Below are positions 1-7,516 of a stretch of DNA of 64,000 nt, piece after piece; position 1 is the stretch's first letter, and each line of letters begins with the position of its first letter. The notes beneath the pieces were generated by a model. The model was not told the origin of the DNA. It was given only the letters and a program-made list of their open reading frames with translations, and made no database searches. Source of the DNA: Promicromonospora sp. AC04 (lineage in GTDB: Bacteria > Actinomycetota > Actinomycetes > Actinomycetales > Cellulomonadaceae); NCBI RefSeq assembly GCF_003058225.1, contig NZ_QBUG01000004.1:1-64000 (forward strand), given 5' to 3'. The position numbers and the translations under genes are program-made.

Positions 1-158
1 GTGCCGGTGTTGATCGCTCCGCCGAAGACGTAGACGAACAGCAGCATCATCGCGATCGGGGTCACCGCGGTGGTGATGATCGTGTCGGGACTGCGCAGGA
101 TGTGGGTCAGGGACCGCCCGGTCAGGACCGCGGTGTCACCGAAGAAGTGCTTGATCAT
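1..158 (-). CDS. ABC-2 type transporter permease, N-terminal fragment (cut by window edge)
   Basis: Only about the first 52 codons lie in the window. The protein begins MIKHFFGDTAVLTGRSLTHI and then runs into a hydrophobic stretch (TAVTPIAMMLLFVYVFGGAI), the layout of the first membrane segment of DrrB-like ABC-2 permeases. Its ATG overlaps the stop of the upstream ATPase gene (ATGA at 158-155), so the two are translationally coupled and should form one exporter in the cell membrane. The family exports drugs, lipids or polyketides; the substrate cannot be read from this fragment. Confidence 0.85.
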   Translation of the reverse strand, partial: MIKHFFGDTAVLTGRSLTHILRSPDTIITTAVTPIAMMLLFVYVFGGAINTG

Positions 159-985
159 GACTGCTCCTTGCTCGACTCGACGCTCGACTGGTCCTTGCCG
201 TCCTTGCCGTTGGTGCCCACGAGGGTGAGGAAGATGTCCTCGAGGGTGGGCTGCTTCTCGACGTACTCGACCTTCGCCGGCGGAAGCAGCGCCTTGAGGT
301 CGCCCAGGGTGCCGTTCGCAATGATGCGGCCCTGGTGCAGGATCGCGATCCGGTCGGCGAGCTCCTCAGCCTCGTCCAGGTACTGCGTGGTGAGCAGCAC
401 CGTGGTCCCCTGCTCCGAGAGCTCCTTGACGACCTGCCACACCTCGATGCGCGCCTCCGGGTCGAGGCCCGTCGTGGGCTCGTCCAGGAAGATCACCTTC
501 GGCTGCCCGATGAGGCTCATCGCGATGTCCAGGCGGCGACGCATGCCACCGGAGTAGGTGCCTGCCTTGCGCGATCCCGCTTCGACCAGGTCGAACCGGG
601 CCAGGAGGTCGTCAGCGATCTGGCCGGGGTCCTTCAGGTGCCGCAGCTTGGCCACCAGCACCAGGTTCTCCCGGCCGGAGAGGACCTCGTCGACGGCCGC
701 GAACTGCCCGGTCAGGCTGATCGACTCCCGAACTCGCTGCGCGTCGGTGGTGACGTCGAACCCGTTGACGGTCGCCGTGCCGGCGTCCGGCCTCAGCAGC
801 GTCGACAGGATCCGCACCATCGTCGTCTTGCCCGCTCCGTTGGAGCCCAGCAGCGCGAAGATGCTGCCCGTCGCCACCTCGAAGTCGACGCCGCGCAGCA
901 CGTGCAGGTCCTTGTAGGACTTCTCCATGCCCTGCACGCGGATCGCGGGCCCGCTGTCTGCTCGGGTACTTGACTCGATACTCAT
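155..985 (-). CDS. ABC transporter ATP-binding protein, daunorubicin-resistance (DrrA) type
   Basis: About 276 residues. Walker A GSNGAGKTT, ABC signature YSGGMRRRLD, Walker B VIFLDEPTTGLDP and the switch His region are all present, with the ~60-residue C-terminal extension seen in DrrA-like ATPases. I chose ATG 985 because AGAGAGGAAG precedes it; an in-frame upstream start (1045) would add 20 charged residues with no ribosome site. It drives the membrane permease to which it is coupled (ATGA overlap at 155-158). A DUF4097 gene lies just upstream on the same strand, a common actinobacterial pairing. Exporter substrate unknown. Confidence 0.92.
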   Translation of the reverse strand: MSIESSTRADSGPAIRVQGMEKSYKDLHVLRGVDFEVATGSIFALLGSNGAGKTTMVRILSTLLRPDAGTATVNGFDVTTDAQRVRESISLTGQFAAVDEVLSGRENLVLVAKLRHLKDPGQIADDLLARFDLVEAGSRKAGTYSGGMRRRLDIAMSLIGQPKVIFLDEPTTGLDPEARIEVWQVVKELSEQGTTVLLTTQYLDEAEELADRIAILHQGRIIANGTLGDLKALLPPAKVEYVEKQPTLEDIFLTLVGTNGKDGKDQSSVESSKEQS

Positions 986-1075
986 CCGGCTTCCTCTCTC
1001 GTCACGCTCTCGAAGACGTGGATCAACCGTTCGGGGTCGATCCACGGAGTCTGTGGCTGGGTCGAACGGCCTGCC

Positions 1076-1105
1076 CCGGCCCGGCCGCCGTGGCGGCCGG
1101 GCCGG
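1076..1105 (-). terminator. Strong GC hairpin between the DUF4097 gene and the ABC ATPase gene
   Basis: CCGGCCCGGCCGCC and its exact reverse complement are separated by only two bases, giving a 14-bp stem that would close with a 4-nt loop. There is no U tract. It sits in the 136-bp gap between two genes on the same strand, so it may attenuate read-through into the exporter genes or stabilise the upstream mRNA end. Confidence 0.5.
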
Positions 1106-1121
1106 TCAGGACGGGTGCTGC

Positions 1122-1781
1122 TCAGAGGCTGCGGGCGGTGATGTCGCCCTGGGTGGTGGTCGCGTGGATCTCCAGGTCGACGGCGCCCGTGTTCTTGAGC
1201 GCGTTCTCGACCCGGCCCACGGCGGTGCCGGCGTCGAGGGACGCGGAGACACCGGCAGCGGCACCCACCGACACGTTGCCGGCCTGGGTGGTCAGCACGA
1301 CCTTGCCGCGGACGGCCTCGGTGACGCTGATGTCGCCCTGCATGGTGCTGATCTCCGCGGGACCGGTCAGGCGACCGACCGAGACGTCGCCGGCCTGGGC
1401 AGTGAGGCGGACGCTCGCCGCCTCGTCGACGTTGATCGCGCCGTAGGCCTCGTGGGTGACGTCACCGAACCGGCCGACGCCGCGCAGCTCGGCGGTGGCC
1501 GCCTTGCCCTCGACGCTGGAGCCGGCGGGAAGCTGGACCGTCACCTCGATGGCACCGGAGGCGCCGAGGATCTCGTGCTTCACCGGGGTCACGATCCGCA
1601 GTACGCCGTCGGCGTACTCGACGGTGGTGGCTTCCGCGGCCTTCACGTCGCGGCCCTTGGAGGCGTCCGCGGGGAGGACCTCGACCACTGTGTCAGCCCG
1701 CTCGGCGGCAATGAGCTGGACGCGTGCTGCGGGGATGTCCAGGACGGTGGAGATCGGGGTCGGGGTGTTGAAGTTCTGCAC
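1122..1781 (-). CDS. DUF4097-type beta-strand repeat protein
   Basis: About 219 residues, no signal peptide or membrane segment. After an N-terminal stretch (VQNFNTPTPISTVLDIPAAR) the protein is built of short repeated strands of the kind AQAGDVSVGRLTGPAEIST, which marks the DUF4097 family of right-handed beta-solenoid-like proteins. Start: GTG 1781, with AGGAG ten bases upstream; the longer in-frame ATG at 1862 has no ribosome site. Function is unknown in general. In actinobacteria this family is often found, as here, directly upstream of a DrrAB-type exporter, so a partner or sensor role is possible but unproven. Confidence 0.75.
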   Translation of the reverse strand: MQNFNTPTPISTVLDIPAARVQLIAAERADTVVEVLPADASKGRDVKAAEATTVEYADGVLRIVTPVKHEILGASGAIEVTVQLPAGSSVEGKAATAELRGVGRFGDVTHEAYGAINVDEAASVRLTAQAGDVSVGRLTGPAEISTMQGDISVTEAVRGKVVLTTQAGNVSVGAAAGVSASLDAGTAVGRVENALKNTGAVDLEIHATTTQGDITARSL

Positions 1782-2145
1782 TGTGCTCAGCTCCTGTGCT
1801 TGGTGGTACTCGTGGTTTCTGATGTTGGAAACGCTACGTTGCGTTCGCGAATCCAGCAACACTCATCTTGAATTTGGTCACCGTTTTTGCAGGTCAAATG
1901 GGATAAATCGTTGCGCGCTGTGAGAAGTTAACGCAACGAGACCTTATGAGCCGTTGCACTTAGTGGAAGTGAACGCTACGCCTGGACCAGCCAGCCGTGA
2001 CCCTCCCGAGCGCTCGTCAACAGATTGGCGGGACGGCCGTCGCCGAACAACGGCGATGTCGGTATTGCAGCCTTGCTCTACAGGTCATCGATGCGGATTG
2101 TGGCAACGCAGCGATGACCGCTAGGTTCACGGTCCGGGAGGATTC
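1782..2145. other. Divergent intergenic region with repeated AACGCWACG motif
   Basis: 364 bp without a gene between the divergent DUF4097 and LysR genes, visibly richer in A+T than its surroundings. It carries AACGCTACG at 1830-1838 and 1972-1980, AACGCAACG at 1930-1938, and the same motif inverted (CGTTGCGTT) at 1836-1844. Such repeats between divergent genes, one encoding a LysR regulator, could be binding sites, but spacing is irregular and no clear -35/-10 pair stands out. Confidence 0.4.
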
Positions 2146-3033
2146 ATGGAGCTTCGGGACATCGAGATCTTCTTGGCGCTGGCCGAGGAGCTGCACTTCG
2201 GACGCACCGCCGAGCGACTGCATGTCACCCCGTCCCGGGTCAGCCACGTCATCAAGAAGCAGGAACGCCGCATCGGCGCCCCGCTGTTCGAACGCACCTC
2301 CCGAACGGTCCGCCTCACCGCGCTCGGCGAGCGGCTCTACCAGACCCTCCGGCCCGCCTACCAGCAGATGCTCGACGGGATCGAGGAGGCGTCGGCTGTC
2401 AGCCGCGAGGTCTCGGGCACGCTCACGCTCGGCACCATGGGCATCCAGGGCTGGATGATCGAGGACATCCTCGAACGGTTCCGAACGCGCCATCCAGCCG
2501 CCCGGCTCCTCCACCGCGACCTCAACGCCGTCGATCCGCTCACGCCGCTGCAGTCCGGCGAGATCGACGTCGCCCACCTGTGGCTGCCGGTGCGCGAACC
2601 CGACATCACCGTCGGCCGGATCACCCACACCTCGTCGATCGTGGTCGCCATGTCCGCGACCCACCCCTTTGCCGGCCGCGAGTCGATCGGCATGGAGGAC
2701 TACGGCGACCTGACGTTCGTGGCGCTCGAGTCGCCGATCCCGGCGTCGATGGAGGAGGTCTACCATCCCTTCCGCACCCCGTCCGGACGTCTGATCGCCC
2801 GCGGCCCGGTCGTCGCCACCTGGGACGAGGGACTCAAGGAGGTCAGCGGCGGACAGGTCGTCATCGCCGCTGCGGCCCAGGCCGCCCATTACTACCCTCG
2901 GCCCAACGTGGTCTACGTCCCGGTCCGCGACGCCCCGCCCTGCCGCTGGGCATTCGCATGGCAGACAACCAACGCGAATCCGCTGATCCGCGCCTTCGCC
3001 GCCGTCGTCGACTCCAGCCGCAGCGACGCCTGA
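2146..3033 (+). CDS. LysR-family transcriptional regulator
   Basis: 295 residues, the usual family length. N-terminal winged helix at about 1-60 (MELRDIEIFLALAEELHFGR TAERLHVTPSRVSHVIKKQE is the classic LysR helix-turn-helix pattern), then a periplasmic-binding-like effector domain with TLGTMGIQGW near residue 93. Start ATG 2146 is preceded by GGGAGGATTC. The gene stands alone: upstream is the 364-bp divergent region, downstream a decayed tctA gene on the other strand. LysR regulators usually control a neighbouring divergent gene; here that would be the DUF4097/exporter operon, but the target is inference. Confidence 0.9.
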   Translation: MELRDIEIFLALAEELHFGRTAERLHVTPSRVSHVIKKQERRIGAPLFERTSRTVRLTALGERLYQTLRPAYQQMLDGIEEASAVSREVSGTLTLGTMGIQGWMIEDILERFRTRHPAARLLHRDLNAVDPLTPLQSGEIDVAHLWLPVREPDITVGRITHTSSIVVAMSATHPFAGRESIGMEDYGDLTFVALESPIPASMEEVYHPFRTPSGRLIARGPVVATWDEGLKEVSGGQVVIAAAAQAAHYYPRPNVVYVPVRDAPPCRWAFAWQTTNANPLIRAFAAVVDSSRSDA

Positions 3034-3138
3034 AGAACATCGCGCGCTTCATGGACTTCGTCAGCGAGAGCCTTGTCCGCGCCGCGGCGCAGGCCCGCGA
3101 GATCCTCCACGCCAAGGCCGAGACGCCGTCGGACGGGA

Positions 3139-4440
3139 CTACCGCACCGCCTCCAGGGCCCGCTGCGAGCGCACCGTCCGAATGATCGACCAGGCCACCG
3201 TCGCGACGGAGGCCAGGGCGAAGACCGCGAAGATCGGCCGCTCCACGAAGAACGTGGGCGACATGGTGAACGACTGCCGCATGGTCTGCTGGAGGGCTGG
3301 CCCGAGCACGAACCCCATGACCAGGGGCGCGACCGGCAGGTTCGCCCTGTCCAGCAGGAGGGCCAGGAACCCGAAGACGGCGCACACGCCGACGTCGAAC
3401 AGGCTGTTGCGCTCCAGCAGGGCGCCGGCGAGGCAGCACACCACGACTATGGGGCCCATGATGCTGAACGGGACGCGGGCGTTCTTGGCCCACAGCCCGA
3501 CCAGCGGGAGGTTCAGCAGGAGCAGGATCACGTTGGCGACGAGGAAGCTGGCGATGATCCCGGCGGTGAAGTCGGCCTCCTGCGTGAACAGCATCGGCCC
3601 GGGCACGAGCCCGTAGACGAGGAGCGCGGCGAGGATGAGCGCCATCGACGCGCCGGTGGGGATACCGAGGCTGAGCAGGGGCACGAACCCGCCCATGGCG
3701 GCGCCGTTGTTGGAGGCCTCCGGGCCGGCGATGCCCTCGATGGTGCCGCGGCCGAACCTCGAGGTGCCGCGGCGCTCGGCCCGACGGCGCTCCCAGCTGT
3801 AGTTGAGGAACGACGTCACCGACGGCAGCATCCCGGGGATCAGGCCGAGGAAGAAGCGCTGGAGCGTGCCGCGCGCGGTGGGGCCGACGCTCGCGCGGCG
3901 CTCCTCCCGCGTGGGCAGCAGGCTGCCGACCTTCGCGATGCTGGCGTCGGGCTCGCTGCGCAGGAGGGTCTTGAGGATCTCCCCGATGCCGAACAGCCCG
4001 ATCATGACGGGGACCACGCTGAACCCCTGCGCGAGCGTCCACGAGCCGAAGGTCAGCACCTGGACGCCGGAGATCGCGTCGTAGCCGACGAGCGAGAGCA
4101 GGATGCCGAGCACCCCCATCGCGAGCCCCTTGACGAGCGAGCCCGAGACGAGCCCCGCGATGGCCGTGAGGCTGAACAGGATGAGGCCGAACTGCTCGGG
4201 CGGCCCGAAGGCGAGGGCGAACCGGGCCAGCGTGGGGCCCAGCAGCATGACCCCGATGGTGCCGACGATCCCGGCGACGAACGACGAGACCGCCGCCGTC
4301 GCGAGCGCCGCGCCGGCCCGCCCGCGCTTGGTCAGCGGGTAGCCCTCCAGCGCGGACGGCAGCGAGGAGACCTCGCCGGGGATGTTCAGCAGGATCGCCG
4401 TCGTCGAACCGCCGTACATGCCGCCGTGGTAGACGGCCGC
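3139..4440 (-). pseudogene. tctA-like tripartite tricarboxylate transporter permease, 5'-truncated
   Basis: About 433 codons of a TctA large membrane subunit, from the conserved GGMYGGSTTAILLNIPGE block (normally near residue 50) to a natural-looking end. Roughly the first 50 residues, including the first membrane segments, are missing. Upstream, the frame continues without a break into a hydantoinase fragment and then antisense to an RpiR gene, so no proper start or ribosome site exists. Neither TctB nor TctC partner gene lies nearby. An intact TctA pairs with TctB and a binding protein to import carboxylates; this copy is very probably dead. Confidence 0.8.
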
Positions 4441-4575
4441 GACCTGGAGCGCGCCGGCGCCGTCGACCCGCGCGATCGAGCCGCCGCCCGCGCCCACGGT
4501 GTGCACGTTCGCGCTCGGGGTGCGCACGACGTAGCCGTCGATGCTGCGTTCCTTGGTGACCAGCGCCCGCCCCGA
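4441..4575 (-). pseudogene. Internal fragment of N-methylhydantoinase/5-oxoprolinase subunit A (hyuA)
   Basis: About 45 codons reading ALVTKERSIDGYVVR and then VHTVGAGGGSIARVDGAGAL. The HTVGAGGGSI block and the preceding E-R-x-I-x-G-Y are hallmarks of the HyuA family. The family normally continues with SAGADPGPACYGRGG; here the reading frame instead passes directly into TctA sequence at about 4440. The piece is flanked by an RpiR remnant on one side and a TctA remnant on the other, so both ends are deletion or recombination junctions. No function is expected. Confidence 0.75.
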
Positions 4576-4579
4576 CGGG

Positions 4580-5224
4580 AGCCATCTCCGCCGGGTCGTC
4601 GACGACACGGCCCGCGCGATCGAGCAGTTCCGCGCCACGCTCGACGAGTTCGACTGGGACGCCGTCGTCGACGACATCGCCGGCGCCGACCGGGTCTTCT
4701 GCTACGGGCTAGCGCCGACGGGCTACATCGCCGACTACCTCGCGTTCTTCCTCGCCCGCACGGGGGTCGACGCCCGCAGCTCGCGGATGACCGGCGTGCT
4801 GCTCGCCGACGAGCTGGCCGGGATCCGTCCCGGCGACGCGGTCATCGTGTTCGCGCCCATCCGCCAGTTCGACGAGGTTGTCGCCGCCGTCCGCGCCGCG
4901 CGGGCACAGGGTGCGCCGGTGGTGCTGATCACCGAGGCCATCGGCATGCCCATCCGTGCCGAAGCCGACCACGTCATCACCACCGCGCCGACGTCGCTCA
5001 CCGCGGCCAGCGACGCGAGCATCCCGCTCGTCGTCGCGCAGGCCATCGTCAACGCCGTCGCCGCGCGACAGCCCGAGCGCGCCCTTGCCGCGATGGACCG
5101 GCTCAACGCGCTACGCCCCTCGGTGTCGCACCAGAAGGTCCAGCTGACGGCGGACCGGCTCGGCATCCCGACGCACCCCGAGATCCGGCGGCAGGAGGAT
5201 GGGCCTACGACTCCAGCCGGGTGA
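4580..5224 (+). pseudogene. MurR/RpiR-family regulator reduced to its SIS domain
   Basis: About 214 codons match the C-terminal sugar-isomerase (SIS) effector domain of RpiR regulators: linker VVDDTARAIEQFRATLDEFD, then DRVFCYGLAPTGYIADYLAF and PVVLITEAIG. The N-terminal HTH_6 DNA-binding domain (about 90 residues) is absent; homology starts at about 4580, exactly where the hyuA scrap begins on the other strand. An ATG at 4541 gives an open frame but lies in the scar and has no ribosome site. The 3' end overlaps the next gene by 20 bp. Without a DNA-binding domain it cannot act as a normal repressor. Confidence 0.7.
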
Positions 5225-5804
5225 TCTCGAGGGACATCGCTTCCGGCGACGCGTCGGTGACGTACACGCTGACCAGCCGGTCGGCGTCCGACGTCACGCA
5301 GACGTACCTGCGGAGCAGCTTCTCGACCTCGTGGATGCTGTCCGAGAACTGGGTCTGCGCCTCGCAGGTGTCGAGGGTCGGCGCGTCGTCGAGGACCGAG
5401 AGCCGGTCGCCCTGGAGGTAGTCGGCGTAGCAAAGGTCACCGTCCCCGTCCTCGTTCGCGCCCCAGTTGGTCTCTTCGCTGTCGAGATCGATGCACGTGT
5501 AGTTGTTGATGGTGATCTCCCCCGCGGGCGCCGCCGCGGAATCGGTCTCCGCAGACGTCTCCGACCCGGCCTGCTGGGCGGCGAGCTCGTTGATCTGCTC
5601 GCGGAGCGCCTTGTTCTCGGCCTCGAGCGTGCTCTTCGCCGCCGTGAGGTCCGCGACCTGGGTCTGCAGGTCGGACGATGTAGGGCTGCCCGACAGCACG
5701 GGCACCTCGACCGTCCCGGTGAACAGACCGATCACCGCCGCCAGGACCACGGCCCCCGCGCCGATCCAGGCAACCCGAAGGCTTGTCGAAGAGTCCGATG
5801 ACAC
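5205..5804 (-). CDS. Membrane-anchored coiled-coil protein of unknown function
   Basis: 199 residues. One membrane segment near residues 9-31 (RVAWIGAGAVVLAAVIGLFT), a coiled coil at about 44-80 (DLQTQVADLTAAKSTLEAEN is heptad-like), an Ala/Ser/Thr linker, then an acidic extracytoplasmic domain with four cysteines (NYTCIDLD, GDLCYADY, DTCEAQ, RYVCVTS) that could form two disulfides. Start is GTG 5804 with AGGAG upstream. I recognise no family. The architecture (anchor, spacer, Cys-containing head) suggests a sensor or envelope protein. The 3' end overlaps the rpiR remnant. Confidence 0.65.
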   Translation of the reverse strand: MSSDSSTSLRVAWIGAGAVVLAAVIGLFTGTVEVPVLSGSPTSSDLQTQVADLTAAKSTLEAENKALREQINELAAQQAGSETSAETDSAAAPAGEITINNYTCIDLDSEETNWGANEDGDGDLCYADYLQGDRLSVLDDAPTLDTCEAQTQFSDSIHEVEKLLRRYVCVTSDADRLVSVYVTDASPEAMSLEITRLES

Positions 5805-5999
5805 CGAAGCCGCTCCTAGTCAGTTCATGCCAATTGTCGCGAACATCCTAGGAGATGGCGGGGGTCATTCAGTCCGCGGTCGCTCAGTCCTCACCGTCGA
5901 ACCGAGCCCGCGCCCGCCCGTGTCGCTCATCGGCGTCGACTACCTGTTCGAGCCCGACGTCCTCGTCGAGGTCGAGGCGTTCGCCGTCCTCGACCGAAG

Positions 6000-6030
6000 T
6001 TGACGCATCGATCAAGTTAGTCCTATCGTT
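6000..6030 (+). promoter_or_regulatory. Candidate promoter of the small peptide-dsbA-tetR operon (leaderless)
   Basis: TTGACG at 6000-6005 and TATCGT at 6025-6030, spacer 19. The -10 fits the actinobacterial TANNNT pattern and ends 7 nt before the ATG at 6038, so transcription should start at the A of the start codon. There is no Shine-Dalgarno sequence before that ATG, which agrees with a leaderless mRNA. Confidence 0.5.
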
Positions 6031-6037
6031 CTTGACC

Positions 6038-6217
6038 ATGACGTCAAGTAACGCGATCATCGAGCCGGTCCGGGCGGTCGACGCCCCGGCGATCAAGACA
6101 CCGGCAGCGGAGACCCCCGGGGCCGTCGACGGCGGCCCGGCCACCCCGACGCCGTTCAAGCTCCTCCCCGTGGGCGAGGCCTTCGGCGTCTGCGACCTGG
6201 ATGGAGAGTGCTACTGA
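6038..6217 (+). CDS. 59-residue peptide with Cys-rich C terminus, coupled to a DsbA-family gene
   Basis: Encodes 59 residues: a Pro/Ala/Thr/Glu-rich front part (PAIKTPAAETPGAVDGG), then FKLLPV and a C-terminal GEAFGVCDLDGECY with two cysteines six residues apart. No signal peptide. Its stop TGA shares its last A with the ATG of the downstream DsbA-like gene (TGATG at 6215-6219), and a TANNNT -10 lies 7 nt before its own ATG. Position, coupling and cysteines suggest either a substrate or partner of the thiol protein, a modified peptide precursor, or a regulatory leader peptide. I recognise no family, and no peptide-modifying enzyme is next to it. That it is translated is inference. Confidence 0.5.
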   Translation: MTSSNAIIEPVRAVDAPAIKTPAAETPGAVDGGPATPTPFKLLPVGEAFGVCDLDGECY

Positions 6218-6936
6218 TGACCGGTGAGGCGTTCGGCCGGGCCACCGACCGGCTCGTGGTCGATGTGTGGAGCGACGTGATGTGCCCGTTCTGCTACATG
6301 GGCGACACGCTCCTGGAGCAGGCGCTGGAGAAGTTCCCCCACGCCTCCGGCGTCGACGTGCGGTACCACAGCTTCCTGCTCATGCCGGGGCTGACCGAGG
6401 ACGACGCCCCGGTCAACCCCGCCGAGCTGCTGTCGGCCAAGCACGGCCTCCCGCTCGAGCAGGCGCAGGCGATGAACGACCAGGTCACGGAGCGGGCGCG
6501 GCAGATCGGGCTGGACTACCGGTTCGATCACGCCCAGGCAGTCGGCACCCGCACCGCGCACCAGCTCAGCCACTTCGCCGCCACGCAGGGCAAGCAGCAC
6601 GAGATGGTCCAGCGGCTGTTCAAGGCGTACTTCACCGACGGGCTGAACGTCGCCGACCACCAGGTCCTGGGTGACCTGGCCGCCGACGTCGGCCTAGACC
6701 GCGACGCCGCCCTCGCCGCGTTGGCCGGCGGGGAGTTCGCCGACGCCGTCGAGGCGGACATCCAGCAAGCCCGCCAGTACGGCATCCAGGGTGTCCCGTT
6801 CTTCGTGTTCGCCGGCAAGTACGCCGTCTCCGGCGCACAGCCGGTCGAGGCGTTCGTGCAGGCCCTGGAGACGAGCTGGAACGAGACCGTCGGCTCGCCC
6901 ACCGCGGCCGGGGTCACCGCCGGGTCCGGCCGATGA
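6217..6936 (+). CDS. DsbA-family thiol oxidoreductase, FrnE-like
   Basis: 239 residues from ATG 6217, which has GGAGAG 8 nt upstream and is coupled to the preceding peptide stop. Thioredoxin fold with a CPFC redox motif at residues 23-26 (DVWSDVMCPFCYMGD), a helical insertion (about 60-150) and the cis-Pro loop GIQGVPFFVF, the layout of FrnE/2-hydroxychromene-carboxylate-isomerase-like proteins. No signal peptide, so it acts in the cytoplasm. FrnE relatives have disulfide isomerase or oxidoreductase activity. Its 3' end overlaps the tetR gene (ATGA at 6933), making a three-gene unit. Confidence 0.9.
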   Translation: MTGEAFGRATDRLVVDVWSDVMCPFCYMGDTLLEQALEKFPHASGVDVRYHSFLLMPGLTEDDAPVNPAELLSAKHGLPLEQAQAMNDQVTERARQIGLDYRFDHAQAVGTRTAHQLSHFAATQGKQHEMVQRLFKAYFTDGLNVADHQVLGDLAADVGLDRDAALAALAGGEFADAVEADIQQARQYGIQGVPFFVFAGKYAVSGAQPVEAFVQALETSWNETVGSPTAAGVTAGSGR

Positions 6937-7508
6937 CCTCGGACCCGCCGCGGCTACGTGCCGACGCACGGCGCAACGTCGAGGGCATCCGCACGGCTGC
7001 CCTCGACGTGTTCCGTGCGGGCGGGCTGAACAGCCCCCTCGACGAGGTGGCGCGTGCAGCGGGGGTCAGCAAGGGCACCATCTACCACCGCTTCGGGGGC
7101 AGGCAGGGACTGATCGACTCGGTGGTCGAGGAGCTCGTCGCCGAACGCATCCGCGGCATCGTCACCTCGGTCGACGCCGTCGACGACCCCGTCGACCGGT
7201 TCGAGAGCTACCTGCGCCAGATCTGGCTGCTCCAGTACGACGAGCCCGCCGCCAACGACGTCCTGCTGCGTGCCATGCCCGGGTCCGAGCAGCTGATCGC
7301 GCTGTGCGAGCACGCCAGCGCGGCCGCCGCACGGTTCCTCGATGACGCCCAGGCCACCGGCACCATCCGGGACGACCTCACCCCGGACGACGTCCACCTG
7401 CTCATCTGGGAGCGCGGCATCATCGCCCGCGCGTGCGACCAGCAGCACCGCGACGCCTACCGCCGCAGCTTCGAGCACACCCTGCGCGGGCTGCGCAGCG
7501 ACGCGTAA
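6933..7508 (+). CDS. TetR-family transcriptional regulator
   Basis: 191 residues. N-terminal TetR helix-turn-helix at about 14-60 (AALDVFRAGGLNSPLDEVAR then AGVSKGTIYHRFGGRQGL), followed by an all-helical ligand domain. The start codon overlaps the DsbA-like stop, so it is co-translated with that enzyme and probably controls the operon that starts near 6038. The ligand is unknown; a thiol- or electrophile-type signal would fit the neighbour but cannot be read from the sequence. Confidence 0.88.
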   Translation: MTSDPPRLRADARRNVEGIRTAALDVFRAGGLNSPLDEVARAAGVSKGTIYHRFGGRQGLIDSVVEELVAERIRGIVTSVDAVDDPVDRFESYLRQIWLLQYDEPAANDVLLRAMPGSEQLIALCEHASAAAARFLDDAQATGTIRDDLTPDDVHLLIWERGIIARACDQQHRDAYRRSFEHTLRGLRSDA

Positions 7509-7516
7509 CGCTCGGA

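Noticed and set aside
3034-3138. Small rightward frame after lysR (MDFVSESLVRAAAQAREIL)
   Set aside because: No ribosome site, runs into the tctA remnant, no recognisable homology.
3139-4677. Open frame of 512 codons as an intact TctA protein
   Set aside because: The first 80 codons are antisense RpiR and HyuA sequence; TctA homology begins only at the GGMYGGSTT block.
6173-6217. Peptide end GEAFGVCDLDGECY as a lasso-peptide core (Gly1, Asp8)
   Set aside because: No Thr at the -2 leader position, no lasso cyclase, peptidase or recognition-element gene nearby.
6038-6217. Peptide as a mycofactocin-type precursor
   Set aside because: It lacks the C-terminal Val-Tyr pattern and there is no radical SAM gene beside it.
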